In this document: positions 15,943 through 24,002 of the stretch, one piece after another
Layout: every line of letters begins with the position of its first letter
Position numbering within the stretch: the stretch's first letter is position 1
DNA from: an uncultured Oxalobacteraceae bacterium
Lineage (GTDB): Bacteria > Pseudomonadota > Gammaproteobacteria > Burkholderiales > Burkholderiaceae_D
DNA length: 64,000 bases
Reading direction: 5' to 3'
NCBI GenBank assembly: GCA_903893945.1
Contig: CAITOF010000068.1
Location: 43,388-107,387, forward strand
Made by a program: the position numbers and the translations under genes
The notes under the pieces: model-generated
What the model was told of the DNA's origin: nothing
Databases searched by the model: none
What the model saw: the letters and a program-made list of their open reading frames with translations, nothing else

Positions 15943-15961
15943 AATGAGAACGATTCTCATT
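15943..15961. promoter_or_regulatory. Fur-box-like palindrome upstream of the TonB receptor
   Basis: AATGAGAA-CGA-TTCTCATT is a perfect 19-bp palindrome with 8-bp arms. It matches the Fur consensus (GATAATGATAATCATTATC) at the central AATGA-NAA/TTN-TCATT positions. It lies about 70 bases upstream of the receptor start, where binding of Fe-Fur would block transcription. Fur is known to repress TonB receptors under iron sufficiency; its use here is inferred. Confidence 0.75.
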
Positions 15962-16226
15962 CTAATTTAAAAATAGATCGAAAGCAACACTTCATTTATC
16001 CATGATGCGCGGATCGGGACATTTACAGTTTGACCATACCGGCAGAGTTGCCAACTCGAATTATCGTTGGCTACAGATACCTGCGAACTTGAAACCGACC
16101 GGTACAGACAGAATTGCTGCGTATTTCTCGGAATGACAGGTCAATGGTGAAACCTGTCGGCAACTCCAATACACAGAGGAGCGGGTGTGCGAAAAAACCA
16201 CCTCAGATCGGTGGTAGTGCGAACGT

Positions 16227-16240
16227 TTGAGCTAGATCAA
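16227..16240 (+). promoter_or_regulatory. FNR/CRP-family binding site at the ompW promoter
   Basis: TTGAG-CTAG-ATCAA matches the FNR consensus TTGAT-N4-ATCAA at nine of ten fixed positions. A -10-like TATAGAAT lies at 16261-16268. That puts the site centre about 41.5 bases before a start near 16275, the class II activator position. E. coli ompW is known to be FNR-dependent. Confidence 0.75.
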
Positions 16241-16310
16241 ATTGTGCAAGGCAACAAAAATATAGAATGAACTCAGTTTAAACAAAGTGGAAATAAAAGA
16301 GGAAAATATC

Positions 16311-16922
16311 ATGAAAAAAAATACATTAGCTATCGCTTTAGCGGCACTTGCCTTCAGTTCAATCAGTGCCTATGCGCAGGAAAGCCCCTGGCTGGTGCGG
16401 GTTCGCGCTGTCGATGTGGACACTGCTAACAAGTCAGATCCGGTTGGCGGAACAGGTCCTTCCGACCTGATTACGGTTGAGAAGAAAGTTATTCCTGAAG
16501 TCGATATTTCATATTTCTTTACGCCAAATTGGGCGACCGAACTGATCTTGACTTACCCGCAAACCCATGATGTGTATTTGTCAGGTAAAGAAATTGGTTC
16601 CCTGAAACAGTTGCCACCGACACTGACATTGCAGTATCACTTTTTGCCTCGTGAACAATTCAACCCTTACTTGGGTGTGGGTGTCAACTACACCAACTTC
16701 TCCAATGTCAACCTGGGTAATGGTGCGATAACACTGGATAGCGGCAGCTTTGGTTATGCGTTAGAAGGTGGTGTCGACTATAAAATTGACAAGAACTGGT
16801 CATTGAATCTGGATCTGAAATATGTCGAAATGCGCAGCAACGTGTATGCAGGCGGCGCGACCATCAGCAACGTTCAGGTCAATCCATGGTTGATCGGTGT
16901 TGGTGTAGGTTATCGTTTCTAA
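16311..16922 (+). CDS. ompW: OmpW family outer-membrane protein
   Basis: A protein of about 203 residues with a clean signal peptide (MKKNTLAIALAALAFSSISAYA, cut before QES). It has the OmpW pattern: an eight-stranded barrel, the early SPWLVRVRAVDV strand, a FTPNWATELILTYPQTHDV segment, and a terminal aromatic (GVGYRF). OmpW forms a narrow hydrophobic pore and is induced by low oxygen and several stresses in other bacteria. The start at 16311 is set by GAGG nine bases upstream; an in-frame GTG at 16287 has no such support. Transcription probably starts near 16275 behind an FNR-type site, and a strong terminator follows. Confidence 0.92.
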   Translation: MKKNTLAIALAALAFSSISAYAQESPWLVRVRAVDVDTANKSDPVGGTGPSDLITVEKKVIPEVDISYFFTPNWATELILTYPQTHDVYLSGKEIGSLKQLPPTLTLQYHFLPREQFNPYLGVGVNYTNFSNVNLGNGAITLDSGSFGYALEGGVDYKIDKNWSLNLDLKYVEMRSNVYAGGATISNVQVNPWLIGVGVGYRF

Positions 16923-16970
16923 GCAGGTGGAAACACAGAGCACCGTTATAACAACGGTGCAGTTGTTGAA

Positions 16971-17001
16971 AAGGGCGACCTTCCGGGTTGCCCTTTTTAT
17001 T
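16971..17001 (+). terminator. Rho-independent terminator of ompW
   Basis: A ten-bp stem (AAGGGCGACC with GGTTGCCCTT, one G-T pair) around a short loop is followed by TTTTTATT. It lies 50 bases after the ompW stop. Confidence 0.85.
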
Positions 17002-17052
17002 GTCCGCGTCAGTCAAACACAGGTGAGGTTGACGAAGTCACCCTCCGAGGTG

Positions 17053-18114
17053 TCAGAAACCCAGCACGATCGCCAGCACGCCCCCGAGAATACCAAAAGC
17101 AATCACCGTTGCAGTGATCCCGAACAGCAGGCGCGGTTTGAAGGAGCGCACAAGCATGGCCAGTGAAGGAATGCTCACGGGCGGCAATGTCATCAGCAGT
17201 GCGCCAGCCGGTCCGACGCCCAGACCCAGCGCCAGCATCGCCTGAATAATCGGGACTTCCCCCGCAGTCGGAATCACAAACAGCGTTCCTGCAATGGCAA
17301 ATGCGACTATCCAGCCCGGATTGTTCCCTATATCAGCACCGATATGAGGAAAAAGAAAAGCCCGTGCGGCACCCAGCAACAGGATCAGAATCACGTATTC
17401 CGGGATGAGGCGTACCGCCATTTTTGCGAAAATGGTCAGCCAGCGGGCAAACATGTTAGCTGCACCCGCCTCCTCTGCCATCTGCGCGAGTTGCAGCTCG
17501 GCGGCATTTTTCTCCTCGGCGCTAACGAACCGGTTTGCCAGATAACCTGTGCCGAACACCATCAGCAGACCGAGTACCAGACGTAACGCGCTCCAGTTCC
17601 AGCCCAGTACAAAACCCATAAACACAAGCGTGGCCGGATTGAGCACGGTATTCCCCAGCCAGAAGGCAATTGCTGCGCCAGCAGACGCTTTCTGTGTGCG
17701 CAGACCGGCCACGACCGGCGCTGCACAACAGGTACACATCATGCTGGGAATGGACAATAACCCGCCTGCAGCCACACTGCCAAAACCTGTCCCACCCAGC
17801 ACTCTGGTGATCCATCGGGGTGGCAGGAGCGCCTGAACACCGGATCCCAGCAACAGACCAAGCACCATGGCCTGCCAGATTGCCTTGCCGTACGCAAGCG
17901 CATAATTGAGCGCAGAATCAAACGACACAGGCGGAGGACTCGACGCCGTTCCCATTAAAATGGACTGACCGATTGCGTGATTTGACGCGGCCACGAAAGC
18001 ACGATGGTAATAAGGTGACCATTTCACATAAAAAAGGCCAGCCACCGCGATGAAGAAAAATGTAATGAATCCAATCGCCTGATTGGATTGTTTGCTCTGG
18101 TTTAACGTATTCAT
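17053..18114 (-). CDS. Permease of the ArsP_1/DUF318 (UPF0718) family
   Basis: A 353-residue inner-membrane protein with about eight to ten hydrophobic helices. It contains the family's central GGLLSIPSMMCTCCAAPVVAGL motif region, with Cys127, Cys129 and Cys130, and a matching GTLFVIPTAGEVPIIQ motif in the second half. PF03773-type permeases include organoarsenical exporters and many with unknown substrates. The cysteine cluster suggests binding of a soft metal(loid) or thiol, but that is inference. No ArsR-type regulator is adjacent. It stands alone and converges on ompW. Confidence 0.8.
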   Translation of the reverse strand: MNTLNQSKQSNQAIGFITFFFIAVAGLFYVKWSPYYHRAFVAASNHAIGQSILMGTASSPPPVSFDSALNYALAYGKAIWQAMVLGLLLGSGVQALLPPRWITRVLGGTGFGSVAAGGLLSIPSMMCTCCAAPVVAGLRTQKASAGAAIAFWLGNTVLNPATLVFMGFVLGWNWSALRLVLGLLMVFGTGYLANRFVSAEEKNAAELQLAQMAEEAGAANMFARWLTIFAKMAVRLIPEYVILILLLGAARAFLFPHIGADIGNNPGWIVAFAIAGTLFVIPTAGEVPIIQAMLALGLGVGPAGALLMTLPPVSIPSLAMLVRSFKPRLLFGITATVIAFGILGGVLAIVLGF

Positions 18115-18582
18115 GGCTAATCTGTTGTTCGATCCGGAGGGTAGAAGCCGACGATATTAACAGGTAAAACCGTCACAGATAACCTGGAAATCATCCGGCA
18201 TGGCAATTTCGAATCAAAAATCCAACAAGGCCGCCCGATTGGCCAATCTCGTTAATCAACCACCGCGTGATGAGTTTCCCGGGGCCTGCCTGCGACTGCG
18301 GCGAATTGATACTCCGGTTGGTCTCATCTGTGCACGAGGCGCAAGTATTGTATTCTTGACTGATTTATCGAAATTACAACAAAATGACCCGTGTCTGTTT
18401 TATGCGATTTTTCCTTAGGCTGTCCTGCCTATTTGCGTTTGAAACATTCGGTAACCAAAAAAACTAATATTATTACATCTGGCGGTAGGCGTTTTTATAC
18501 CCCATGCCGTTAGTACGCTTGCAGGCCATCGCAACAGACTGGCCCGGCAACGACAAACCATAACATTAAACTGGAGAAAATC
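18115..18582. other. Intergenic region between permease and small secreted protein
   Basis: This 468-base region separates divergent genes. I see no convincing gene: the one open frame of 72 codons at 18200-18418 lacks a ribosome-binding site and resembles no family. No clear operator was found. GGAG just before 18583 is the ribosome-binding site of the next gene. Confidence 0.5.
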
Positions 18583-18963
18583 ATGTTCGACACGCCACGT
18601 AAACTTGCTGCAGTCGCCGTACTGACTGGCTCTGCAATCCTCTCAATTCAGTCCTCCTACGCGCAGGAATCAAATTTTGCCAAGGAACACCCGCGCCGCG
18701 CCGAAGTGGTCGGTCGCGAAAAACATGAAAAAGCGAAGACTGCCAACGAAGTAAAAAACGGCAAGCTCACTCAGGCCCAAGGGCACCAGCTCAACAAAGA
18801 AGATAACAGCATCCGACGTGAAGAACGCGCTGATGCGGCAGCCAATGGTGGTCACATTACCAAGGGTGAACAACATCAGCTGAACCAGCAGGAAAACGCC
18901 GTCAATGCACAGCGCAGGGCCGATATTCAATCCAACAAGGCCGGTATATCAACAGGAAACTGA
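18583..18963 (+). CDS. Small secreted protein with two helical repeats
   Basis: A 126-residue protein with a signal peptide (about residues 1-27, cut after SYAQ). The hydrophilic remainder is Lys/Glu/Gln-rich and contains two related units: NGKLTQAQGHQLNKEDNSIRREER (residues 59-82) and GGHITKGEQHQLNQQENAVNAQRR (88-111). Shared features are a Gly/[LI]T turn, then Q-LN-x-[EQ]-[DE]N and a basic end, which suggests helix-turn-helix hairpins. Similar small periplasmic proteins occur in Burkholderiales, but I know of no assigned function. GGAG seven bases before the ATG supports the start. Stands alone. Confidence 0.75.
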   Translation: MFDTPRKLAAVAVLTGSAILSIQSSYAQESNFAKEHPRRAEVVGREKHEKAKTANEVKNGKLTQAQGHQLNKEDNSIRREERADAAANGGHITKGEQHQLNQQENAVNAQRRADIQSNKAGISTGN

Positions 18964-18988
18964 GCGTACGCTACGTTTCAAAATCACA

Positions 18989-19015
18989 ACCGGCAGTCGA
19001 TACCACGCTGCCGGT
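18989..19015. terminator. Candidate terminator stem-loop
   Basis: ACCGGCAG (18989-18996) and CTGCCGGT (19008-19015) form a perfect 8-bp stem with an 11-base loop, 26 bases after the secreted-protein stop and before the convergent thioesterase gene. The following bases (CGTTTCG) make only a weak U-tract. Confidence 0.5.
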
Positions 19016-19111
19016 CGTTTCGCGTTCTCAACCGGTCCCGGTGGTGGTACTGGGCCAGACTGATGTGCAATTCATCACACCGGCCTGATCAATACCCGAC
19101 GAGCGCGGTGC

Positions 19112-19486
19112 CTACGCGGAAGCGACATGACTGGTTGTGAGGTCGGCGATCACCCGGTCATTGGCCCCGGTAACGGTGGTTCGAATAACGCTCAGTTGAC
19201 GGCCCCGTTTCACAAAACGGGATGTCGCCTTGAATACCCCCTCTTTTTGATTGCCGACCAGAGCAGCATTCAGGCTGATCGCAAGGGGAAACCCTGCTGT
19301 GCCCGGTTCAAACGTTTTGCCACCCATTATCAGAACCGATGCGCATACGTCTGCAAACCACAATATGGCACCTGCGTTGACAATTCCATACGGATTAAGC
19401 ATGCCGGGACGTATCGGCATTACACCGATAACCTGATCTGACGTCTGCTCAATGATAGTGAATTCAAGTTCGCCTCTGACTTCCAT
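19112..19486 (-). CDS. PaaI-type hot-dog thioesterase
   Basis: A 124-residue protein with the hot-dog fold pattern of the PaaI/YbgC family: residues NPYGIVNAGAILWFADVCAS fill the catalytic HGG/Asp helix position (with Asn in place of the usual His-Gly), and AISLNAALVGNQKEGVFKATSRFVKRGRQLSV forms the following strands. Members hydrolyse acyl-CoA thioesters. The substrate is unknown, and the altered HGG position (VNAG) leaves activity somewhat open. Three 13-bp direct repeats lie immediately upstream of the start. Confidence 0.82.
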   Translation of the reverse strand: MEVRGELEFTIIEQTSDQVIGVMPIRPGMLNPYGIVNAGAILWFADVCASVLIMGGKTFEPGTAGFPLAISLNAALVGNQKEGVFKATSRFVKRGRQLSVIRTTVTGANDRVIADLTTSHVASA

Positions 19487-19509
19487 AACATCCCCCGTCT
19501 GGTAAATGA

Positions 19510-19548
19510 TTGCCCGATTTTATTGTCCGATTTTATTGCCCGATTTTA
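19510..19548. repeat. Three 13-bp tandem repeats upstream of the thioesterase gene
   Basis: TTGCCCGATTTTA occurs three times head to tail at 19510-19522, 19523-19535 and 19536-19548; the middle copy has one C-to-T change. The array begins 24 bases upstream of the thioesterase start. Read on the minus strand each unit contains TAAAAT, a -10-like hexamer. Confidence 0.8.
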
Positions 19549-19807
19549 ACAAGCCGTCGCGTGACTGGCATTATCCTGTTTTTTATCAGAATCCATCCAG
19601 CATCCATAAAGGGGCAAGTCTCAGTCAGGAGCGTGGCCGATATGCGTTGAGTACGTCAAGATTCATCAGGTAGACCAGCCTGCCTGCAAAAGCGTGGCCT
19701 GTCATCAGCAGGTGACCCAACATTGGGGGAGTGGAATTAGACGTTGATACCTGACACGTCAGGATTTTTGAGGCACCGCTAAAACCACAGGGGTTTCAGC
19801 AGTAATA
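19549..19807. other. Intergenic region between thioesterase and tRNA-Pro
   Basis: Together with the repeat array this leaves about 320 bases without a gene. A small palindrome (CTGACACGTCAG, near 19760) and a stem AAACC/GGTTT just below the tRNA may end the tRNA transcript. Nothing else is recognisable. Confidence 0.4.
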
Positions 19808-19884
19808 TGGTCGGAGTACAAGGATTCGAACCTTGGACCCCCTGGTCCCAAACCAGGTGCGCTACCGGGCTGCGCTACACTCCG
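19808..19884 (-). tRNA. tRNA-Pro (anticodon TGG)
   Basis: A complete 77-base cloverleaf. Acceptor stem CGGAGTG pairs with TACTCCG (one G-T). The anticodon stem CCTGG/CCAGG encloses loop TTTGGGA with anticodon TGG at 19850-19848, and the T arm has GGTTCGAATCC. Discriminator A is followed by an encoded CCA. It reads the CCN proline codons. No integrase or duplicated tRNA end is nearby, so it is not an occupied attachment site in this window. Confidence 0.97.
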
Positions 19885-20070
19885 AAGACAGCTATTATAA
19901 GGCCCTAAACAAATTACGTCAATTGCTATCCTCCCTGCCCCCGTTAAATACCGGACTTCGAAGCCGAAACGTCGCTTTTCACCATGAATAACCGGAGTTT
20001 GAAACCAAAATGGCTTTCATTATTACAAATTATTCGCGCCCCCCCTGCCTCGATTGCAAGGAGAACGCCG

Positions 20071-23000
20071 CTACCGGTGCAAACTTTCCCATACTTTTTG
20101 CAAGCGCTTTACGGACATCGGCATTGGGGTTTTGAGTTCCTGGGCGAACAGCGACACGCGTAATTCCTCCAGCATCCATCGGTATTCCTGCAACTTTTCG
20201 TCGCTGTTTCTGGCCTGGGAACTGGTACGCTGCCACTCGGAGGCCGCCTGATTCCAGTCCTGCATCAACCGCGTATCACGCGACGGATCCGCGCGCATTT
20301 TCTCAAGGCGAACCGCAATGGCTTTTAAATAACGCGGGTAATGCACCAATTGCAGGTACGGGGTCTCGACGATGAAGCGTTTGTGCATCAACGATTGCAA
20401 TTGGGATTGCATATCGGTGGTTGCCGGTGATTTTACGCCCTGTAACTTCTTGGGCAAGCCCGTGTAGTCTGCCAGGATGGTTGCAACCAGGCGGGCAATT
20501 TCACTGGTTAACAGATTAAGGCGTGCGCGCCCTTCTTCCTTGCGCTGATTAAACGCAGCAGCATTGTCTGGCAGCGGGTTCTGCAGGAAGGTTCTCTGCA
20601 ACGCAAGTTCAATGACTTGTGACCGCAATTCCTCCTGCGATCCCAGACTCATGAATTGCATGCCCATCTGCTGCAGATTTGGAATATTTTTTTCCAGAAA
20701 TTTGAGCTGTTCCTTCAGTTGCAGCGCGAACAATCGCATTAAGCCGGTCCGGTGTATCTTTGAAGCGACCGCTGGGTCATCAAACACCTGCAGTTGGCAG
20801 TAACTGGTCATGTCAACCAATGCCGGATACCCGATCAGTGTCTGCCTGCCCTGCGCAATTTCCAGAATGTCCGGAAGGTCACCGAAGGTCCATGCAGTGA
20901 GGTGGTCGAATTGAACCGCACTGACCGGGACAACCGGGTCTTTTCCGGATCGGTCCGGTCGGCCCGGCGTCGCCGCCGGGAGGTTCAGCTTGTTGTCAGC
21001 CAGCACGGGCGAATTTGTGTGGATCAATTTCTGAAAGCTTTCGCGCGCACTGCCCCCAAGTTCCAGTCGCAGGGTCGCCAGATTGCGTCCCATGTCCAGT
21101 TGTCGGCCATGTTCATCCACCACTTTGAAATTCATCATGAGATGGGCCGGAATTGTTTCCGGTTTAAAATCGGCCGCCTTGGTCTGTATGCCGGTCTGCT
21201 CCCGAATATCGTTGATCAAACTCTCCAGAAAATGACCTTCGCCGTAGTTGGCACGCTCACAGAAGCCGGCGGCATAATCCGGTATCGGCACACAGTGACG
21301 GCGAATTTTCTGCGGCAGCGATTTTAAAAGCAGTTGCACTTTCTCCTTGATCATGCCGGGTACCAGCCACTCACAACGCTCTGATGCAATCTGGTTCAGT
21401 GCAAAAAGCGGTACAGTCAGTGTCACGCCATCTCGCGGACTACCCGGTTCAAAGTGATAACTGAGTTGCAGTTCAGTACCGGCCAATGTCATTTTCTTGG
21501 GAAACACATCGGTCGTCACGCCTGCCGCTTCATGGCGCATCAGGTCTTCGCGTTGCAGGTAGAGCAATCGGGGATTTTTTATTGTCGCTTCCTTATGCCA
21601 TTTTTCAAAGGTAATACCATTGAATATTCCAGCCGGAACAAGTTTGTCGTAAAACGCCACGATCAGGCTATCGTCCACCAGCACATCAACGCGCCGCGAT
21701 TTATGCTCCAGATTTTCAATTTCACGCAACAACTGCTGGTTGTGCGCAAAAAACGGCGCTCTGGTATCAAAGTCGCCCGCCACCAGTGCATCACGTATGA
21801 AAATTTCACGGGCCTGGTCCGGATGCGTCAAGCCGAACTGGATTCGACGCTGGCTGTATACGACCAGGCCATAAAGTGTGGCACGCTCGAAAGCCGACAC
21901 CTGGTTGGCACGTTTTTCCCACCTCGGTTCACTCACCGATTTTTTCAGTAAATGAGCACCCATTTTCTCGAGCCATTCCGGCTGGATCTGCGCAATGCAG
22001 CGCGCATATAACCGGCTGGTGTCGACCAGTTCTGCTGCCATGATCCAGCGACCCGCTTTCTTGACCAGCGGCGATCCCGGCCAGATGTTGAATTTGATGC
22101 CTCGCGCACCCAGATATTGCGCTGTCTCGTCACTTTTAAATCCGATATTTCCCAGCAGCCCCGTCAATAACGAGGTATGCAACTGCTCGTAGGTTGCCGG
22201 CGTTTCATTGAGTCGCCAGCCATGCTCCCTGACCAGCGTCACCAGTTGGGTATGCACCTCGCGCCATTCACGCAAACGCAATTGCGACAGAAAATGGTCG
22301 CGGCAATTCTGCTGCAACAGCCGATTGGATTTTTTATGAACAATGGCATCGTCAAACCAGCTCCACAGTTTCAGATAGCTGATAAATTCTGACTTATCAT
22401 CAGCAAATTTTCTGTGTGCGAGATCTGCGGCTGCCTGTGCCTCCAGCGGCCGCTCTCTGGGGTCCTGTACCGACAACGCAGAGGCAATGATGAGCACTTC
22501 CGTTAAACTCTGCTGTTCGTTCGCGGCCAATATCATCCGGCCGATGCGCGGATCCAGCGGCATTTTGGCCAGCTTGGCGCCCAGATCCGTGAGCCTGTTT
22601 TCATCGTCCAGGGCGCCCAGTTCCTGGAGTAACTGATATCCGTCCGCAATGGCGCGACCTTGCGGTGCTTCAATAAAGGGAAATTGCTCGACGTCTGTTA
22701 AATGCAGCGAGCGCATGCGCAGAATGACGGCAGCCAGCGAAGAGCGCAGAATTTCCGGTTCGGTAAACGGCAAACGCGCTTTGTAGTCATGTTCCTCGTA
22801 CAGGCGGATGCAGACCCCGGCAGCGACACGGCCACATCGTCCTGCACGCTGGTTGGCGGCAGACTGGGCGATCGACTCGATCTGCAACTGTTCAACCTTG
22901 TTACGATAGCTGTAACGTTTAACCCGCGCCAGTCCGGTATCCACCACGAACCGGATGCCGGGGACAGTCAATGACGTTTCTGCGACATTGGTCGCCAGGA

Positions 23001-23931
23001 CAATACGCCGGGCATTGGTACTTCTGAAAACCCGATCCTGTTCCTGGGCGGACAATCGTGCGAACAAGGGCAATATCTCAACATGGGCCGGATGATGCTT
23101 GCGCAACGCTTCTGCGGCATCACGGATTTCACGCTCACCCGGCAGGAAAACCAGTATGTCCCCCGAACCCAGGCGGCACAATTCATCCACCGCATCGGTG
23201 ATGGCCGTCATCAGATCGCGCTCTTTATCCTTTTCACCGTCCTGGACCGGTCGGTAGCGGATTTCCACCGGATACAGGCGGCCGGATACTTCGAGTACCG
23301 GAGCCGGCTTCTGTGGCGTGCCGAAGTGCTGTGCAAACCGGTTCGCATCGATGGTGGCGGAGGTGATGATGACTTTCAGGTCAGGACGTTTGGGCAACAG
23401 CTGTTTCAGATACCCTAACAAAAAATCAATATTCAGACTGCGTTCATGCGCTTCATCAATGATGATGGTGTCATATTGCCTGAGCAGCGGATCACTCTGG
23501 GTTTCTGCCAGCAAAATGCCGTCCGTCATCAGCTTGACGCAGGCACCTCTGGATAACGTGTCATTGAAGCGCACCTTAAAACCGACATGAAAGCCGAGCT
23601 CCGAACCCAGTTCCTGTGCCAATCGCTTTGCAGTCGAGGTGGCGGCGATACGGCGCGGTTGTGTGTGACCGATTAATCCATTGCTACCCCTGCCCAGTTC
23701 CAGGCAGATTTTGGGTAGCTGGGTGGTTTTGCCGGAGCCGGTTTCGCCGCATAAAATAATGACCTGATGGTCACGAATCGCCTCGGCGATCGCGCCACGC
23801 CTGCCCGAAACAGGCAATTCCTCCGGGTAGGTTATCACGGGCAGGGGATGGCGGAAGGGCCTGGCTGGCGCGCCAGGTTTTCCATTTGCCGTATCCCGGG
23901 CAGGATGTTGTGGTGGTTTTGACGTCATCAT
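20071..23931 (-). CDS. hrpA: ATP-dependent RNA helicase HrpA
   Basis: A 1286-residue DEAH-box helicase. Motif I is GETGSGKTTQLPK, motif II DEAH, motif III SAT and motif VI QRAGRCGR, followed by the helicase-associated HA2/OB-fold region and the long C-terminal DUF3418 part typical of HrpA. The length agrees with E. coli HrpA (about 1300). HrpA acts on mRNA and on stalled ribosomes in enterobacteria. The start is the first of two ATGs (MMTSKPP). It is divergent from argA, whose upstream region is only about 70 bases. Confidence 0.96.
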   Translation of the reverse strand: MMTSKPPQHPARDTANGKPGAPARPFRHPLPVITYPEELPVSGRRGAIAEAIRDHQVIILCGETGSGKTTQLPKICLELGRGSNGLIGHTQPRRIAATSTAKRLAQELGSELGFHVGFKVRFNDTLSRGACVKLMTDGILLAETQSDPLLRQYDTIIIDEAHERSLNIDFLLGYLKQLLPKRPDLKVIITSATIDANRFAQHFGTPQKPAPVLEVSGRLYPVEIRYRPVQDGEKDKERDLMTAITDAVDELCRLGSGDILVFLPGEREIRDAAEALRKHHPAHVEILPLFARLSAQEQDRVFRSTNARRIVLATNVAETSLTVPGIRFVVDTGLARVKRYSYRNKVEQLQIESIAQSAANQRAGRCGRVAAGVCIRLYEEHDYKARLPFTEPEILRSSLAAVILRMRSLHLTDVEQFPFIEAPQGRAIADGYQLLQELGALDDENRLTDLGAKLAKMPLDPRIGRMILAANEQQSLTEVLIIASALSVQDPRERPLEAQAAADLAHRKFADDKSEFISYLKLWSWFDDAIVHKKSNRLLQQNCRDHFLSQLRLREWREVHTQLVTLVREHGWRLNETPATYEQLHTSLLTGLLGNIGFKSDETAQYLGARGIKFNIWPGSPLVKKAGRWIMAAELVDTSRLYARCIAQIQPEWLEKMGAHLLKKSVSEPRWEKRANQVSAFERATLYGLVVYSQRRIQFGLTHPDQAREIFIRDALVAGDFDTRAPFFAHNQQLLREIENLEHKSRRVDVLVDDSLIVAFYDKLVPAGIFNGITFEKWHKEATIKNPRLLYLQREDLMRHEAAGVTTDVFPKKMTLAGTELQLSYHFEPGSPRDGVTLTVPLFALNQIASERCEWLVPGMIKEKVQLLLKSLPQKIRRHCVPIPDYAAGFCERANYGEGHFLESLINDIREQTGIQTKAADFKPETIPAHLMMNFKVVDEHGRQLDMGRNLATLRLELGGSARESFQKLIHTNSPVLADNKLNLPAATPGRPDRSGKDPVVPVSAVQFDHLTAWTFGDLPDILEIAQGRQTLIGYPALVDMTSYCQLQVFDDPAVASKIHRTGLMRLFALQLKEQLKFLEKNIPNLQQMGMQFMSLGSQEELRSQVIELALQRTFLQNPLPDNAAAFNQRKEEGRARLNLLTSEIARLVATILADYTGLPKKLQGVKSPATTDMQSQLQSLMHKRFIVETPYLQLVHYPRYLKAIAVRLEKMRADPSRDTRLMQDWNQAASEWQRTSSQARNSDEKLQEYRWMLEELRVSLFAQELKTPMPMSVKRLQKVWESLHR

Positions 23932-23989
23932 AGGACCCGAATTATAAATTGTTTTGGTGTCCGTACCGCACCATGAGCAAAAACTACCC

Positions 23990-23995
23990 TATAAT
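23990..23995 (+). promoter_or_regulatory. Consensus -10 hexamer directly before argA
   Basis: A perfect TATAAT ends seven bases before the A of the argA ATG, so transcription could start at or within a base of the start codon. No -35 match is visible at 16-18 bases, which weakens the call. Confidence 0.4.
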
Positions 23996-24002
23996 TCTGC
24001 AC

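Larger units (their letters stand above)
15874..16310. other. Divergent regulatory region between TonB receptor and ompW
   Basis: This 437-base region has no credible gene. It holds the Fur-like palindrome near the receptor and the FNR-type box with a -10 element near ompW. The roughly 260 bases between these sites show no recognisable structure. Confidence 0.6.

Noticed and set aside
18200..18418. Open frame of 72 codons between the permease and the secreted protein
   Set aside because: No ribosome-binding site, no family resemblance, composition unlike neighbouring genes. It may be chance in a 468-base gap.
19549..19884. tRNA-Pro as a possible genomic-island attachment site
   Set aside because: No integrase, no duplicated tRNA 3' end and no change in gene character on either side.
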